DNA of 64,000 bases from Rhodovarius crocodyli (lineage in GTDB: Bacteria > Pseudomonadota > Alphaproteobacteria > Acetobacterales > Acetobacteraceae): assembly GCF_004005855.1 (NCBI RefSeq), contig NZ_SACL01000011.1, forward strand, positions 1 through 64,000, read 5' to 3'. Position numbers and translations under genes: made by a program. The notes below the pieces were generated by a model that saw only the letters and a program-made list of their open reading frames with translations, did not search any database and was not told where the DNA came from. The first letter of the stretch is position 1. Each line of letters starts with the position of its first letter. Below, in pieces: positions 58,001 through 64,000 of this stretch.

Positions 58001-60374
58001 TGTAGTCGCCCTTCTGCAGGCCAATCGCCCGCAAGCGAGTGATGGCGTCCGCCACCGGCAGATTGCCGAGGGAGACACTGATGCGGTCGCGCTTCGGCTT
58101 CTCCAGCGCCGTCACCAGCGCGGCGTTCGTCTCCATCTCCCCCAGGGCCTGGGCCAGGATGGCCTTGCTGCGGCCGACCAGCTCGCGCCGGCGGGCGTTC
58201 AGCTCCTGCGCCACCGCCAAGTCATGGCCGGTGGCGGCCTCGCCAAGCTGGATCTCGCTGGCCTGTTCCTGAAGCTCCCGGGCCTCAGTCAGCGCATCGG
58301 TGCTGGTGGCCATGTAGTGCTGGACGTGGAAGCGGCTCATCGCCTCCCGGACATGGCCCAGCTCGTCGCTGGTCAGATCTCCGGCCAGCCGGTGAGCCAG
58401 CGCCTGGGCTGCGGCCTCGGGCCCCAGCACGTCCACCACGCTGCGATCCATCAGCGGCGCGCCGCCGGCGGCCAGCGCCAGGCTGTTCAGGGAGTTGAAC
58501 GCCCCCACGCTGACGTGCTTCGTCATGCCGGTGGCGCCAGCTTTCTCGGCCTCGTCCAGGAATCCGCGGGTGCGGATGGTGCGGAGCTCGTCTTCCACCC
58601 CGCGCATCACCGCTTCATCCACGGCCTTGCCGTCCACCTCTATGACGAAGGCGTTGGGCTCGATAGCGCCGGCGTCCGCCGCCTTGTCGATGTCGCGCGT
58701 GCGCTCTCGCACCTGCTTCAGCTTCTCGCGCATCTCGCGCTCAGCGCGCAGCAGTGCCATGGCTTGCTTCGCGGTGGCCCGGCCCTTGGGGTCGATGCTC
58801 GGCCCGATCGGCTCTCGCACCCGATTCAGCGCCTTCGCGGTGCCTTCGGCTATTGCCGGCGCACCACGCTCTTCCTGCTGCGCGGGGGTGGTGCTGGAAG
58901 TGGCGTCACCGGCGCCATCATCAGCCTGCGAGGCCGGCTTTTCCTCAGTTTCTGGCTTTGTAGGGGTGGTGCTGTCCACTCGCTGCGGCGGTGGCGGCGC
59001 CGTATCGAGGGCAGGTTGTTCCTGCTCCTCTGCGACCTTAGCCGACCGGCCTTTGACCTCTGAGGCCTCGGCCTTGATCTGCGCGGCGTCTCCGCCGCCC
59101 GCCGCCGCACGCTCGGCGTATTTCGGCTGGAAGCCCAGCCCTTTGCCGCCGTCGCTCTCAACCGGATCCAGATCCGCCACGCTGATCTGTGCAGGGTCGG
59201 CTGGCGCGGACAGCGGCACGGCGGACATGCCGCCCTCGGCACGCATATCGGCATCGGCCAGCAGCCGCTGGCGCTGCGTGTTCACCGCATCCTTCGCCGC
59301 GGCGAACAGCTCCTGGAAATGCGCGTCTTGCAGCTTCGCTACCTCAGACGGGGCCTTGTCCTGGTGCTCCTCCTCCTTGAACCGCACATCTTCGGGCTTC
59401 CAGTCCAGCACCTTGGCCACCTGGCGCACGAAATCATCCTGCGCGGCGCGCCCGGCCAGGCGGAGGTTGTCCTTCGCCTGCTTCTTCATGCCGGCGGTGC
59501 CGGCCTCCCGATCGCGCGCGGCCTGCTGCCGCTTCTCGTCACGCCGCGCGGCTGCCCCCTCCTTCGCGCGCTGGGCATACTCGGCCTCGCTGCGCACCCC
59601 GGTCAGCTTCAGGTAGTTGAGCTTGCCTCCGGCGCCGCCGATCACGCGATAGGCGCCATCGCCGGCGGGCTGGATCATCACCGCGTGCCCCTCAGTGCCC
59701 GGGCCGTTAGGGCGCACGGTGATCCAGCGCGCGCCGGTGGGCAGCGCCTTCGTCATCCGGCCTTCCAAGAGATCCTTGAAGATCGTTCGGAGCGTGGCTA
59801 TGTCTACCGGACGCCGGGCGAGATGCACCGGGGTAGAACCGGTGGGTTGAGCGCGGCCATGTTCTCCACCGATTTCGTCCGGCGATTCCAGCAACCCAAC
59901 TAAATCGTGGTGGTAGTGCAAGTGCCCGGCGCCGTCCTGGCGGACGCGCAGTAGCGCTGCATAGTCGCGGGTGCCAATGGATAGAGGCGCCGCCAGGGTG
60001 TGCCACAGGTTCTTGCTGGTTTCGTCGTAGCGGTCGCCTTCGGTCGAGAGGTGAACCGCGTGGCGCAATAGATCTGGCAGGCCCGCAACTGATGCCGCTA
60101 TCTCGGTATAAGTGTGCCCCTTAAGCGCGTGTCGCAGGCCGTTACCCGAAATCCCTATGCGGGCGCCAAGATGCGCGTTGTGCACCGAGAGCATGGTTGG
60201 GCCGTGTGGGCCGTGGCCGGTGACGAAGTGGCGACGTGCGTATTCCAGCGCGTTGGTTCGCAGCTCTTTCGGCGTATCCCCCGAGATTTCATCGCCACGA
60301 AGGGAAGTCCAGTGGGCAAAGCGCCCGCGCGCATCGTGCTGGGGATTGCTCTTCAGGAACAGGATAGGGCACAT
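55008..60374 (-). CDS. Polyvalent protein: LPD3-like domain plus SNF2-type helicase (DarB-like)
   Basis: 1,788 residues. The N-terminus (QHDARGRFAHW, then about 60-165 with IGISGNGLRHALKGHTYTEI and GHLHYHHDLVGLLE) is a large-polyvalent-protein domain (LPD3/PBECR type). About 165-1150 is long helical/linker sequence. The helicase follows: Walker A GMGVGSGKTSI about 1270, DEGH about 1400, and QRNGRIDRVGQ about 1683. Polyvalent proteins are injected with phage DNA to protect it, as P1 DarB does. It precedes head genes, consistent with packaging in the capsid. Confidence 0.85.
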   Translation of the reverse strand: MCPILFLKSNPQHDARGRFAHWTSLRGDEISGDTPKELRTNALEYARRHFVTGHGPHGPTMLSVHNAHLGARIGISGNGLRHALKGHTYTEIAASVAGLPDLLRHAVHLSTEGDRYDETSKNLWHTLAAPLSIGTRDYAALLRVRQDGAGHLHYHHDLVGLLESPDEIGGEHGRAQPTGSTPVHLARRPVDIATLRTIFKDLLEGRMTKALPTGARWITVRPNGPGTEGHAVMIQPAGDGAYRVIGGAGGKLNYLKLTGVRSEAEYAQRAKEGAAARRDEKRQQAARDREAGTAGMKKQAKDNLRLAGRAAQDDFVRQVAKVLDWKPEDVRFKEEEHQDKAPSEVAKLQDAHFQELFAAAKDAVNTQRQRLLADADMRAEGGMSAVPLSAPADPAQISVADLDPVESDGGKGLGFQPKYAERAAAGGGDAAQIKAEASEVKGRSAKVAEEQEQPALDTAPPPPQRVDSTTPTKPETEEKPASQADDGAGDATSSTTPAQQEERGAPAIAEGTAKALNRVREPIGPSIDPKGRATAKQAMALLRAEREMREKLKQVRERTRDIDKAADAGAIEPNAFVIEVDGKAVDEAVMRGVEDELRTIRTRGFLDEAEKAGATGMTKHVSVGAFNSLNSLALAAGGAPLMDRSVVDVLGPEAAAQALAHRLAGDLTSDELGHVREAMSRFHVQHYMATSTDALTEARELQEQASEIQLGEAATGHDLAVAQELNARRRELVGRSKAILAQALGEMETNAALVTALEKPKRDRISVSLGNLPVADAITRLRAIGLQKGDYTMERAGRSTLLVIHGDAIGKLTAPIDPADLDRVNGALSIMQGHEDEAGWLPAGVARRPDFGSDLPAGAAPRLAKAFPTAPADVGQAVRDYIGGRAADGDSPADIMAGLLSEDLIQRAGDRSAFMAAVNEVAPLYGADGKMIRAEAHAGAFDRLADAFTDRNHGGRRTTIAKQPLAEDSTSVEALHRALAKIPEGAAAFKPVGELTPQDQAGLRALFVRDFGASDPQAADKRTALEKLKAEEPERETDGMFGRQENPLWGDWKRDHDAAATAASSAEMNWPRYVEHMGSPQAAYLAMQDVVKGRVVGEFGQIHNQLRPDAPLRMGRTNIAGDLNHLDALDPDARERRLAEHRGLVDRLRERTAGRYASGSVSDKMAAAREAEEAAAQSQMGLFGDEPAAATTDDALPENTAPMGTGERHTIGHAAERTLAGMARRIGGNFKPGQPVGIFAPTMDGKFVARQRAVKLIARNRRTMLGMGVGSGKTSISLAAFTHLHDQGKAKRGLMVVPSVVQGQFHGEALAMLEPGKYDWHANPGASREERIAALKDPSKHFNVVTHQAFRDDVLHLASQQHGTTPDAIKARLAGMKPMERASFIKEVLHKEGIDHDYLAVDEGHNLLNRRGKEDSGMAHVIDGVAHGMGTYVNMTADPVKNDASEVFDTLAKMDPERYSDRDAFMRRYGVDTESAKDGLRREMARHYYTSSISSGVAAHKKEVPVELHADDHARIEAVNRAAGAARIARMEGRTDIAAMKVLSPNSFAGVPADQHGEVARRLQNAIGVVRDSAIRHAIDGRGKMDALVQQATARKGKPGIVFCHHLDRVQDLSERLKGQGLRVSTMTGGNSSKEKDGIKRAFQRGDHDVLVVSDAGAVGANLQKGKWLAQFDTPQTAMVHAQRNGRIDRVGQTEDVELLDLVANHPAERRNRDRLARKYELRSIVTSPLDGLDDTGLAGMLHRIRAGRDPDLPEASRHPVRGEGVRPPEEGRRAHAEPADVGQGALF

Positions 60375-60417
60375 AACCGCACTGTGCGGTCACGACGCGG
60401 GCCAGGCGCTGGCCCGC
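60375..60417 (-). promoter_or_regulatory. Late boundary element before the polyvalent protein
   Basis: The GCGTCGTGAC core at 60396-60389 is 14 nt before ATG 60374. It abuts a perfect 9-bp hairpin upstream (GCGGGCCAG-CGC-CTGGCCCGC, 60417-60397) and is followed by CCGCA-CAG-TGCGG. The start has no classical ribosome site. Confidence 0.68.
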
Positions 60418-60427
60418 GCAGGTGTGG

Positions 60428-61390
60428 TTAGCTGCCAATCTCGCTGAAACGCAAGTTGCGCCAGACCTGGCCACCGTCGCGCCAGGTCAGCGCTTCGATG
60501 CTCGGCGGGTTCGGGCGTGGCACGACGTGCGCCACCTCCTCCCGCTCTAAGAACCACCCATTGTCGAATAGAATGGACTGGATCGCGCCCTCCAACAGAC
60601 GGGAGTGGGTCGCTACCATCATGAACTTAACCCGCTCGCTGACAAATCCGACAGAGCGGTTGAGCACGTTGAATTCGGCACCCTGGATATCGATGTGAAC
60701 AAAGTCTATTAGCGACTTGTCCTTCAATAAGGTCTCAAGCGTCACCGCGGGAACTCGAACGTGCGCTGTATCGGCACCGCGGTAATCCACAGAGGCGCTT
60801 TTGTCAGTGTCGATCGCCTGGCCGCCTGAGTCGGCGATGCCGGTGGTAGGGAATAGAGCATCGCCGTCCTCATCCCAGATCACTGCATGCCTCAGATCCC
60901 AACTGAGCCCATCGTAACTTCCGACCATCTCTGCATCATGAGGTAGCAGCCGATTGTAAGCGAGGTGATTACGCATGCTTGCGGCGCGTTCCGCATCACC
61001 TTCAACCCCGGTGATCGATACCGGACCAAGGCCCTTACGCCGAGCAAGAATCGCTGAGAGACCTAGCCACGGAGCGAAACCCGCACCTAGCTCAACCGCC
61101 GTAAAGCCGCCGTGTGCGTGCTTCAGGGCAAGCGCCAGCCCGACATATTCCACTGCTTCCGCCAGCCAAGAATCGCTTGGAAACGGCGGCTTGGTGATGA
61201 CTTCACCTAGTCGTCCGGCCACACTCGGCTCATTGCTCGGATGGATGCGCATGCCGAAATAGTCGGTCAATGCCCTGGCGTCAGCTTCGACTTTCGACGG
61301 CGCCAGGCTAACCACCAAGTCGATGTCGCTTGGCAGGAACCCACGAAAGTAATGCCAGAAATCTGGCGTATAATTATAGTGCTGCACCAT
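60428..61390 (-). CDS. FkbM-family methyltransferase
   Basis: 320 residues. The SAM-binding motif FTAVELGAGFAPWLGLSAIL, GVEGD at the strand-2 end, and VTLETLLKDKSLIDFVHIDI then QGAE define FkbM-type methyltransferases, which usually methylate sugars of polysaccharide or glycolipid. Base composition is lower in G+C than flanking genes, suggesting separate acquisition. As cargo it might alter host surface glycans or virion sugars (inference). AAGGA 4 nt before ATG. Confidence 0.82.
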   Translation of the reverse strand: MVQHYNYTPDFWHYFRGFLPSDIDLVVSLAPSKVEADARALTDYFGMRIHPSNEPSVAGRLGEVITKPPFPSDSWLAEAVEYVGLALALKHAHGGFTAVELGAGFAPWLGLSAILARRKGLGPVSITGVEGDAERAASMRNHLAYNRLLPHDAEMVGSYDGLSWDLRHAVIWDEDGDALFPTTGIADSGGQAIDTDKSASVDYRGADTAHVRVPAVTLETLLKDKSLIDFVHIDIQGAEFNVLNRSVGFVSERVKFMMVATHSRLLEGAIQSILFDNGWFLEREEVAHVVPRPNPPSIEALTWRDGGQVWRNLRFSEIGS

Positions 61391-61428
61391 TCGTTCCTTT
61401 GGCGCTCTTGGGGAAGGCTTTGCCGCGT

Positions 61429-61845
61429 TCAGCTTGCCGTCGAATTGATGGGGTGAAAAGAGCAGCCGGGTATTTCGGCTAATTGCTCGGGATAGATGCC
61501 CATTAGATGGACAGCTATCAGCTTATGGAGCCGCCAGCGCTCAGCATTTGGTAGCAGCACCAAATTCGTCGCCCCCACGGGACCAACCATTCCAAACTGA
61601 GCGAGGGGCACCGTGATGCACGCGGCGCCGTTGGCGAGGAGACTACCACTCAGATCTCCCCAGGACTGCGGGAACGTGCAGAAACCAAGCTCTTCACCAT
61701 GCAAGGAGAGGAGCATGAACGGCCCGGCAGATCGTCCATCATCACTCGGAATCGGGAGCATTCCATCACCCATTGCGATGCAGCAACTTAACGCCACAAC
61801 TGGCGCGCGCCCATCCTTCATATCCAGGGATCTCATGAGGCTCAT
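61429..61845 (-). CDS. Unknown protein in the cargo region
   Basis: 138 residues from ATG 61845 with GAGGAG 7 nt upstream. The N-terminal third has VVALSCCIAMGDGML. The rest is beta-rich with AGPFMLLSLHGEELGFCTFP and ACITVPLAQFGMVGP. Composition resembles the FkbM gene more than the phage genes. No family recognised. Confidence 0.65.
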   Translation of the reverse strand: MSLMRSLDMKDGRAPVVALSCCIAMGDGMLPIPSDDGRSAGPFMLLSLHGEELGFCTFPQSWGDLSGSLLANGAACITVPLAQFGMVGPVGATNLVLLPNAERWRLHKLIAVHLMGIYPEQLAEIPGCSFHPINSTAS

Positions 61846-61864
61846 GTTTGTGCTCCTCAGCAGC

Positions 61865-62572
61865 TTAGATTTTCGGAATGAGCGGCACCGCCGGCGCGCA
61901 GCTAGGCCAGCGCCAAGCCCTGAAAGCGAATGACGGGAAGGTGCCTGCGGAGACGGGCATGGCGAGGGTCCAACCGAGGTCGTTGCCTTCGGCATCAAGG
62001 CCCGCGTGCACGACTGGAACCTGACGATCTGACCAAAGCGCCAGGTCGGTGCGGCGTGGGTCGGCGACAAGGCCGCCTTGGAAAGCCACCCAGACCGTGC
62101 GCCCGTCTCGCGGGGCCTTCGCCATGTCGGTGTTCCAGATCGGTCGGCGGCAGCGGACGGGTACGGCCTCCTCAACCTCATCCCCCCAATCATCATCAGG
62201 GTCTTCGTCGTCTTCGCGATCGCCCTCGCCGTGCTCCGGCATGGCGCGCTGCGCCTCGAATACTGCCACGCGGTGGTCGCGCAAGGCGTCAACATGCCTG
62301 GCGAAGGTGCGGGGCAAGGTAGGCGTCATGTCCGCCAGCAAGGCCAACTCATGGACGCCCGCGCACAGCTCCTCGATCGCGCTGCCAGAGATACGGCGCA
62401 GGCGCTCCATCATGGACACGATAGCGGGTGGCAGGCCTGGGCATTGATCGGCATGCAGGGCTGCCTCGAAAACGGCGTTCAGCATCTCCTTCTCGGCCTG
62501 GAGCAGTTGCTCGGTCTCGAAGCTCTCGCGCAGAGGGCGAGGCGCGAAGGAAATGGGGCGCGCGGTGCTCAT
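61865..62572 (-). CDS. Phage protein with DUF551-like C-terminus
   Basis: 235 residues from ATG 62572. A helical first half (LQAEKEMLNAVFEAALHADQ) and an acidic stretch (EGDREDDEDPDDDWGDEVEE) precede WNTDMAKAPRDGRTVWVAFQ and a beta domain ending WTLAMPVSAGTFPSFAFRAW. The W.TDM..AP.DG..V.V.F pattern is shared with small phage DUF551-like proteins. Role unknown. Confidence 0.66.
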   Translation of the reverse strand: MSTARPISFAPRPLRESFETEQLLQAEKEMLNAVFEAALHADQCPGLPPAIVSMMERLRRISGSAIEELCAGVHELALLADMTPTLPRTFARHVDALRDHRVAVFEAQRAMPEHGEGDREDDEDPDDDWGDEVEEAVPVRCRRPIWNTDMAKAPRDGRTVWVAFQGGLVADPRRTDLALWSDRQVPVVHAGLDAEGNDLGWTLAMPVSAGTFPSFAFRAWRWPSCAPAVPLIPKI

Positions 62573-63129
62573 GCCACCACCTCGAAGGCGATGCGCTTCT
62601 CGGGACCGCAGTGCTTCACCCGCGCATAGGCGTCCTCGAAGGGAAGCAGCCACGCTTCGACGCGCCGGTTATCGGTGTATCCGTGGCCACCGTCCCGCCA
62701 GTAGGCGCGATGCTCGCCAGACCAGATACGCACCAAGCGGCCAGCCAGCTTTACCCGGGTTCGCTCGCCGCCGGCGCGCTCGATGCTGGCCAGATTGCGG
62801 CGCCAGGCCTGCGGCCGCTTTATGCCGGCAAAGGCCAGCCAATCACCCAGGGACTCGATCCAGACATCACCGTTCCAGATTACTCGGGCGATGATGACGA
62901 TCCGCTCGGTGGGCCCATAGGGCAGCAGCTCGCGAATGAAGCGCGGCAAATAGGCCTGGCTGAAAGGGCCCTTCTTCACCGGGCTCATACCGGGGTCTTT
63001 GATGATGACCACCGTGTGGATCACGCCGCTGTCGTCCCGAGGGCGCGGCAGGCCGGCCAGGCGCCCGACTTCCTCGCGCAGGCGGCGGTTCTCTGCAAGC
63101 AGATCCTCCATGGTGCGCGGGTCACTCAT
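62569..63129 (-). CDS. Phage protein of unknown function with N-terminal coiled coil
   Basis: 186 residues from ATG 63129. A short coiled coil (MEDLLAENRRLREEVGRLAG), then VIHTVVIIKDPGM and RIVIIARVIWNGDVWIESLG, IERAGGERTRVKLAGRLVRI. Beta-rich core, no motif recognised. Overlaps its neighbours by 4 and 8 bp, so it shares a transcript with the DUF5131 gene. Confidence 0.66.
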   Translation of the reverse strand: MSDPRTMEDLLAENRRLREEVGRLAGLPRPRDDSGVIHTVVIIKDPGMSPVKKGPFSQAYLPRFIRELLPYGPTERIVIIARVIWNGDVWIESLGDWLAFAGIKRPQAWRRNLASIERAGGERTRVKLAGRLVRIWSGEHRAYWRDGGHGYTDNRRVEAWLLPFEDAYARVKHCGPEKRIAFEVVA

Positions 63130-64000
63130 GGCTGGCCGTCCCGGCCACAGTCGGGATGGCGATGTGCTCCACCCCGTCCAGCAGCCTGCCGGCGCGCTTC
63201 TTCCCGATGGGGTGAACCGCCGCGGCGGTGGGGGAATAGGCGCCCTGGCCGCCGTCCAGCCGGATCCAATCGCGGCGCCATAGGTTGATCTGGCCAATCT
63301 CCCCGCCGGTCGGTTGGCCCTCCGGAAGCCAGTCACCCCATTGCTTGAACATGAAGGGCACACCGGCCTGGCTGCACTGGTCCCGGACCTCGCGCGCCCA
63401 GGCGGGGTGCATTGGCCGGGCGCCAGGGCCGCTCTCACCGCCGACAATGAGCCAATCCGGCGCCCCTTTGTCCTGAAAGCGAAGGTCTCCGAGTGGGCCA
63501 AGGGCCGGCTCGTAGCTCAGGAACCTCAGCGGGGCCGGCACTACGCTAAGGTGCCGCCAACGCTTCAGATAGTACTCCTCATCTTCCGCCGTGGTGCCGA
63601 GCCAGACGTTCGGCCAACCGGCCTCGCCCCACTCCGGAGGCAGCATTTTTCTGACATTCTGCGGTCGCTTGGTCAGCAGAAACCACGTCAGCGCTGGGGT
63701 TTCACGGATGAGCCGCCACAGGTCCGCGCGCCAGGCCGGGTCCGCCTGGTTGTCGAACACATCAGCAAGGGAAGCGCAGAACACGCGACGTGGCGCGCCA
63801 GCAGCGGCCGCCTCGCGGTTCCAGCGGCGCGGGAGGTTCCAGTTCTGCACGCTGGTGCGGCGCAACGTGCCGCTCCACAAGCCGGCCTCGCCGGCTCGCT
63901 TCGCCCAGCCCTCTGCATAGCAGTTGTCGCAGGCGGGCGAGATCTTCGTGCATCCTACCCACGGGTTGAAGGTGCTGTCCGCCCATTCGATGCCAGTCGC
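63122..64000 (-). CDS. DUF5131 / phage Gp37-Gp68 family protein, partial at window edge
   Basis: At least 292 residues; the start codon lies beyond 64000. The visible N-terminus is GIEWADSTFNPWVGCTKISP then ACDNCYAE. This is the C-x6-C-x2-C three-cysteine motif of the Gp37/Gp68 family, also used to define TcmP partner systems. Further blocks are FCASLADVFD, LTWFLLTKRPQNV, WPNVWLGTTAEDEEYYLKRW, PLRFLSYEPALGPL and WLIVGGESGPGARPM then PFMFKQWGDW. The cysteines could hold an iron-sulphur cluster; biochemical role unknown. Confidence 0.88.
   Translation of the reverse strand, partial: ATGIEWADSTFNPWVGCTKISPACDNCYAEGWAKRAGEAGLWSGTLRRTSVQNWNLPRRWNREAAAAGAPRRVFCASLADVFDNQADPAWRADLWRLIRETPALTWFLLTKRPQNVRKMLPPEWGEAGWPNVWLGTTAEDEEYYLKRWRHLSVVPAPLRFLSYEPALGPLGDLRFQDKGAPDWLIVGGESGPGARPMHPAWAREVRDQCSQAGVPFMFKQWGDWLPEGQPTGGEIGQINLWRRDWIRLDGGQGAYSPTAAAVHPIGKKRAGRLLDGVEHIAIPTVAGTASHE

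Overview
The window is high-GC DNA from an alphaproteobacterium and, right of about 0.95 kb, is almost wholly one temperate contractile-tail (myovirus-like) prophage. The host class is an inference from a phage-borne GapR/DUF2312 gene, a PD-(D/E)XK gene resembling MmcB, and the overall GC and codon use; an Acetobacteraceae-like host is plausible but unproven. The prophage runs off the right edge. The large terminase, portal and right attachment site are not visible, so it is larger than 63 kb.

Left boundary (1-1030): the end of an IS3-family element (OrfA on the minus strand) cuts into a large serine recombinase, of which only the zinc-ribbon and coiled-coil C-terminus remains. A complete tRNA-Ser(UGA) follows, then a short noncoding stretch with repeats that may be attachment DNA.

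Left early arm (1.0-15.2 kb, minus): tightly overlapping genes run from a sigma70-type promoter at 15.2 kb down to the tyrosine integrase. They encode GapR, many small unknown proteins, a large Ala/Pro/Glu-rich protein, three ASCH-like paralogues plus a canonical ASCH protein, a DUF1643 protein, a J-domain protein, a nuclease-like protein, a DNA methyltransferase, an excisionase-like protein and integrase.

Immunity region (15.2-16.9 kb): a CI-like repressor faces a Cro-like protein. Palindromes built on ATGGnGG/CCnCCAT lie here, and one close copy sits in a divergent region at 34.8 kb.

Right early arm (16.6-24.4 kb, plus): Cro-like protein, RusA-type resolvase, an O-like replication protein with about 21-bp iterons inside its gene (probable origin), and a tail of small genes ending in two TTG-start mini-genes.

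Late region (64-24.5 kb, minus): cargo genes (DUF5131, FkbM methyltransferase, unknowns), an 1,788-residue polyvalent helicase protein, a Com-like zinc finger, a beta-helix protein, an Acb1-like anti-CBASS protein, capsid genes (protease, scaffold, capsid), connectors, sheath, tube, frameshifted tail chaperones, tape measure with a muralytic domain, baseplate, two collar/S74 fibres and a holin-like protein. One plus-strand secreted-protein gene interrupts it at 35 kb.

The most unusual signal is a repeated boundary element, GCGTCGTGAC, found about ten times on the late strand. Nine copies sit between late units. Four stand exactly 14 nt before a start codon, and several are flanked by hairpins, three of which vary in compensatory fashion. 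The element could be a phage-specific late promoter or an RNA control element; the sequence alone does not decide.
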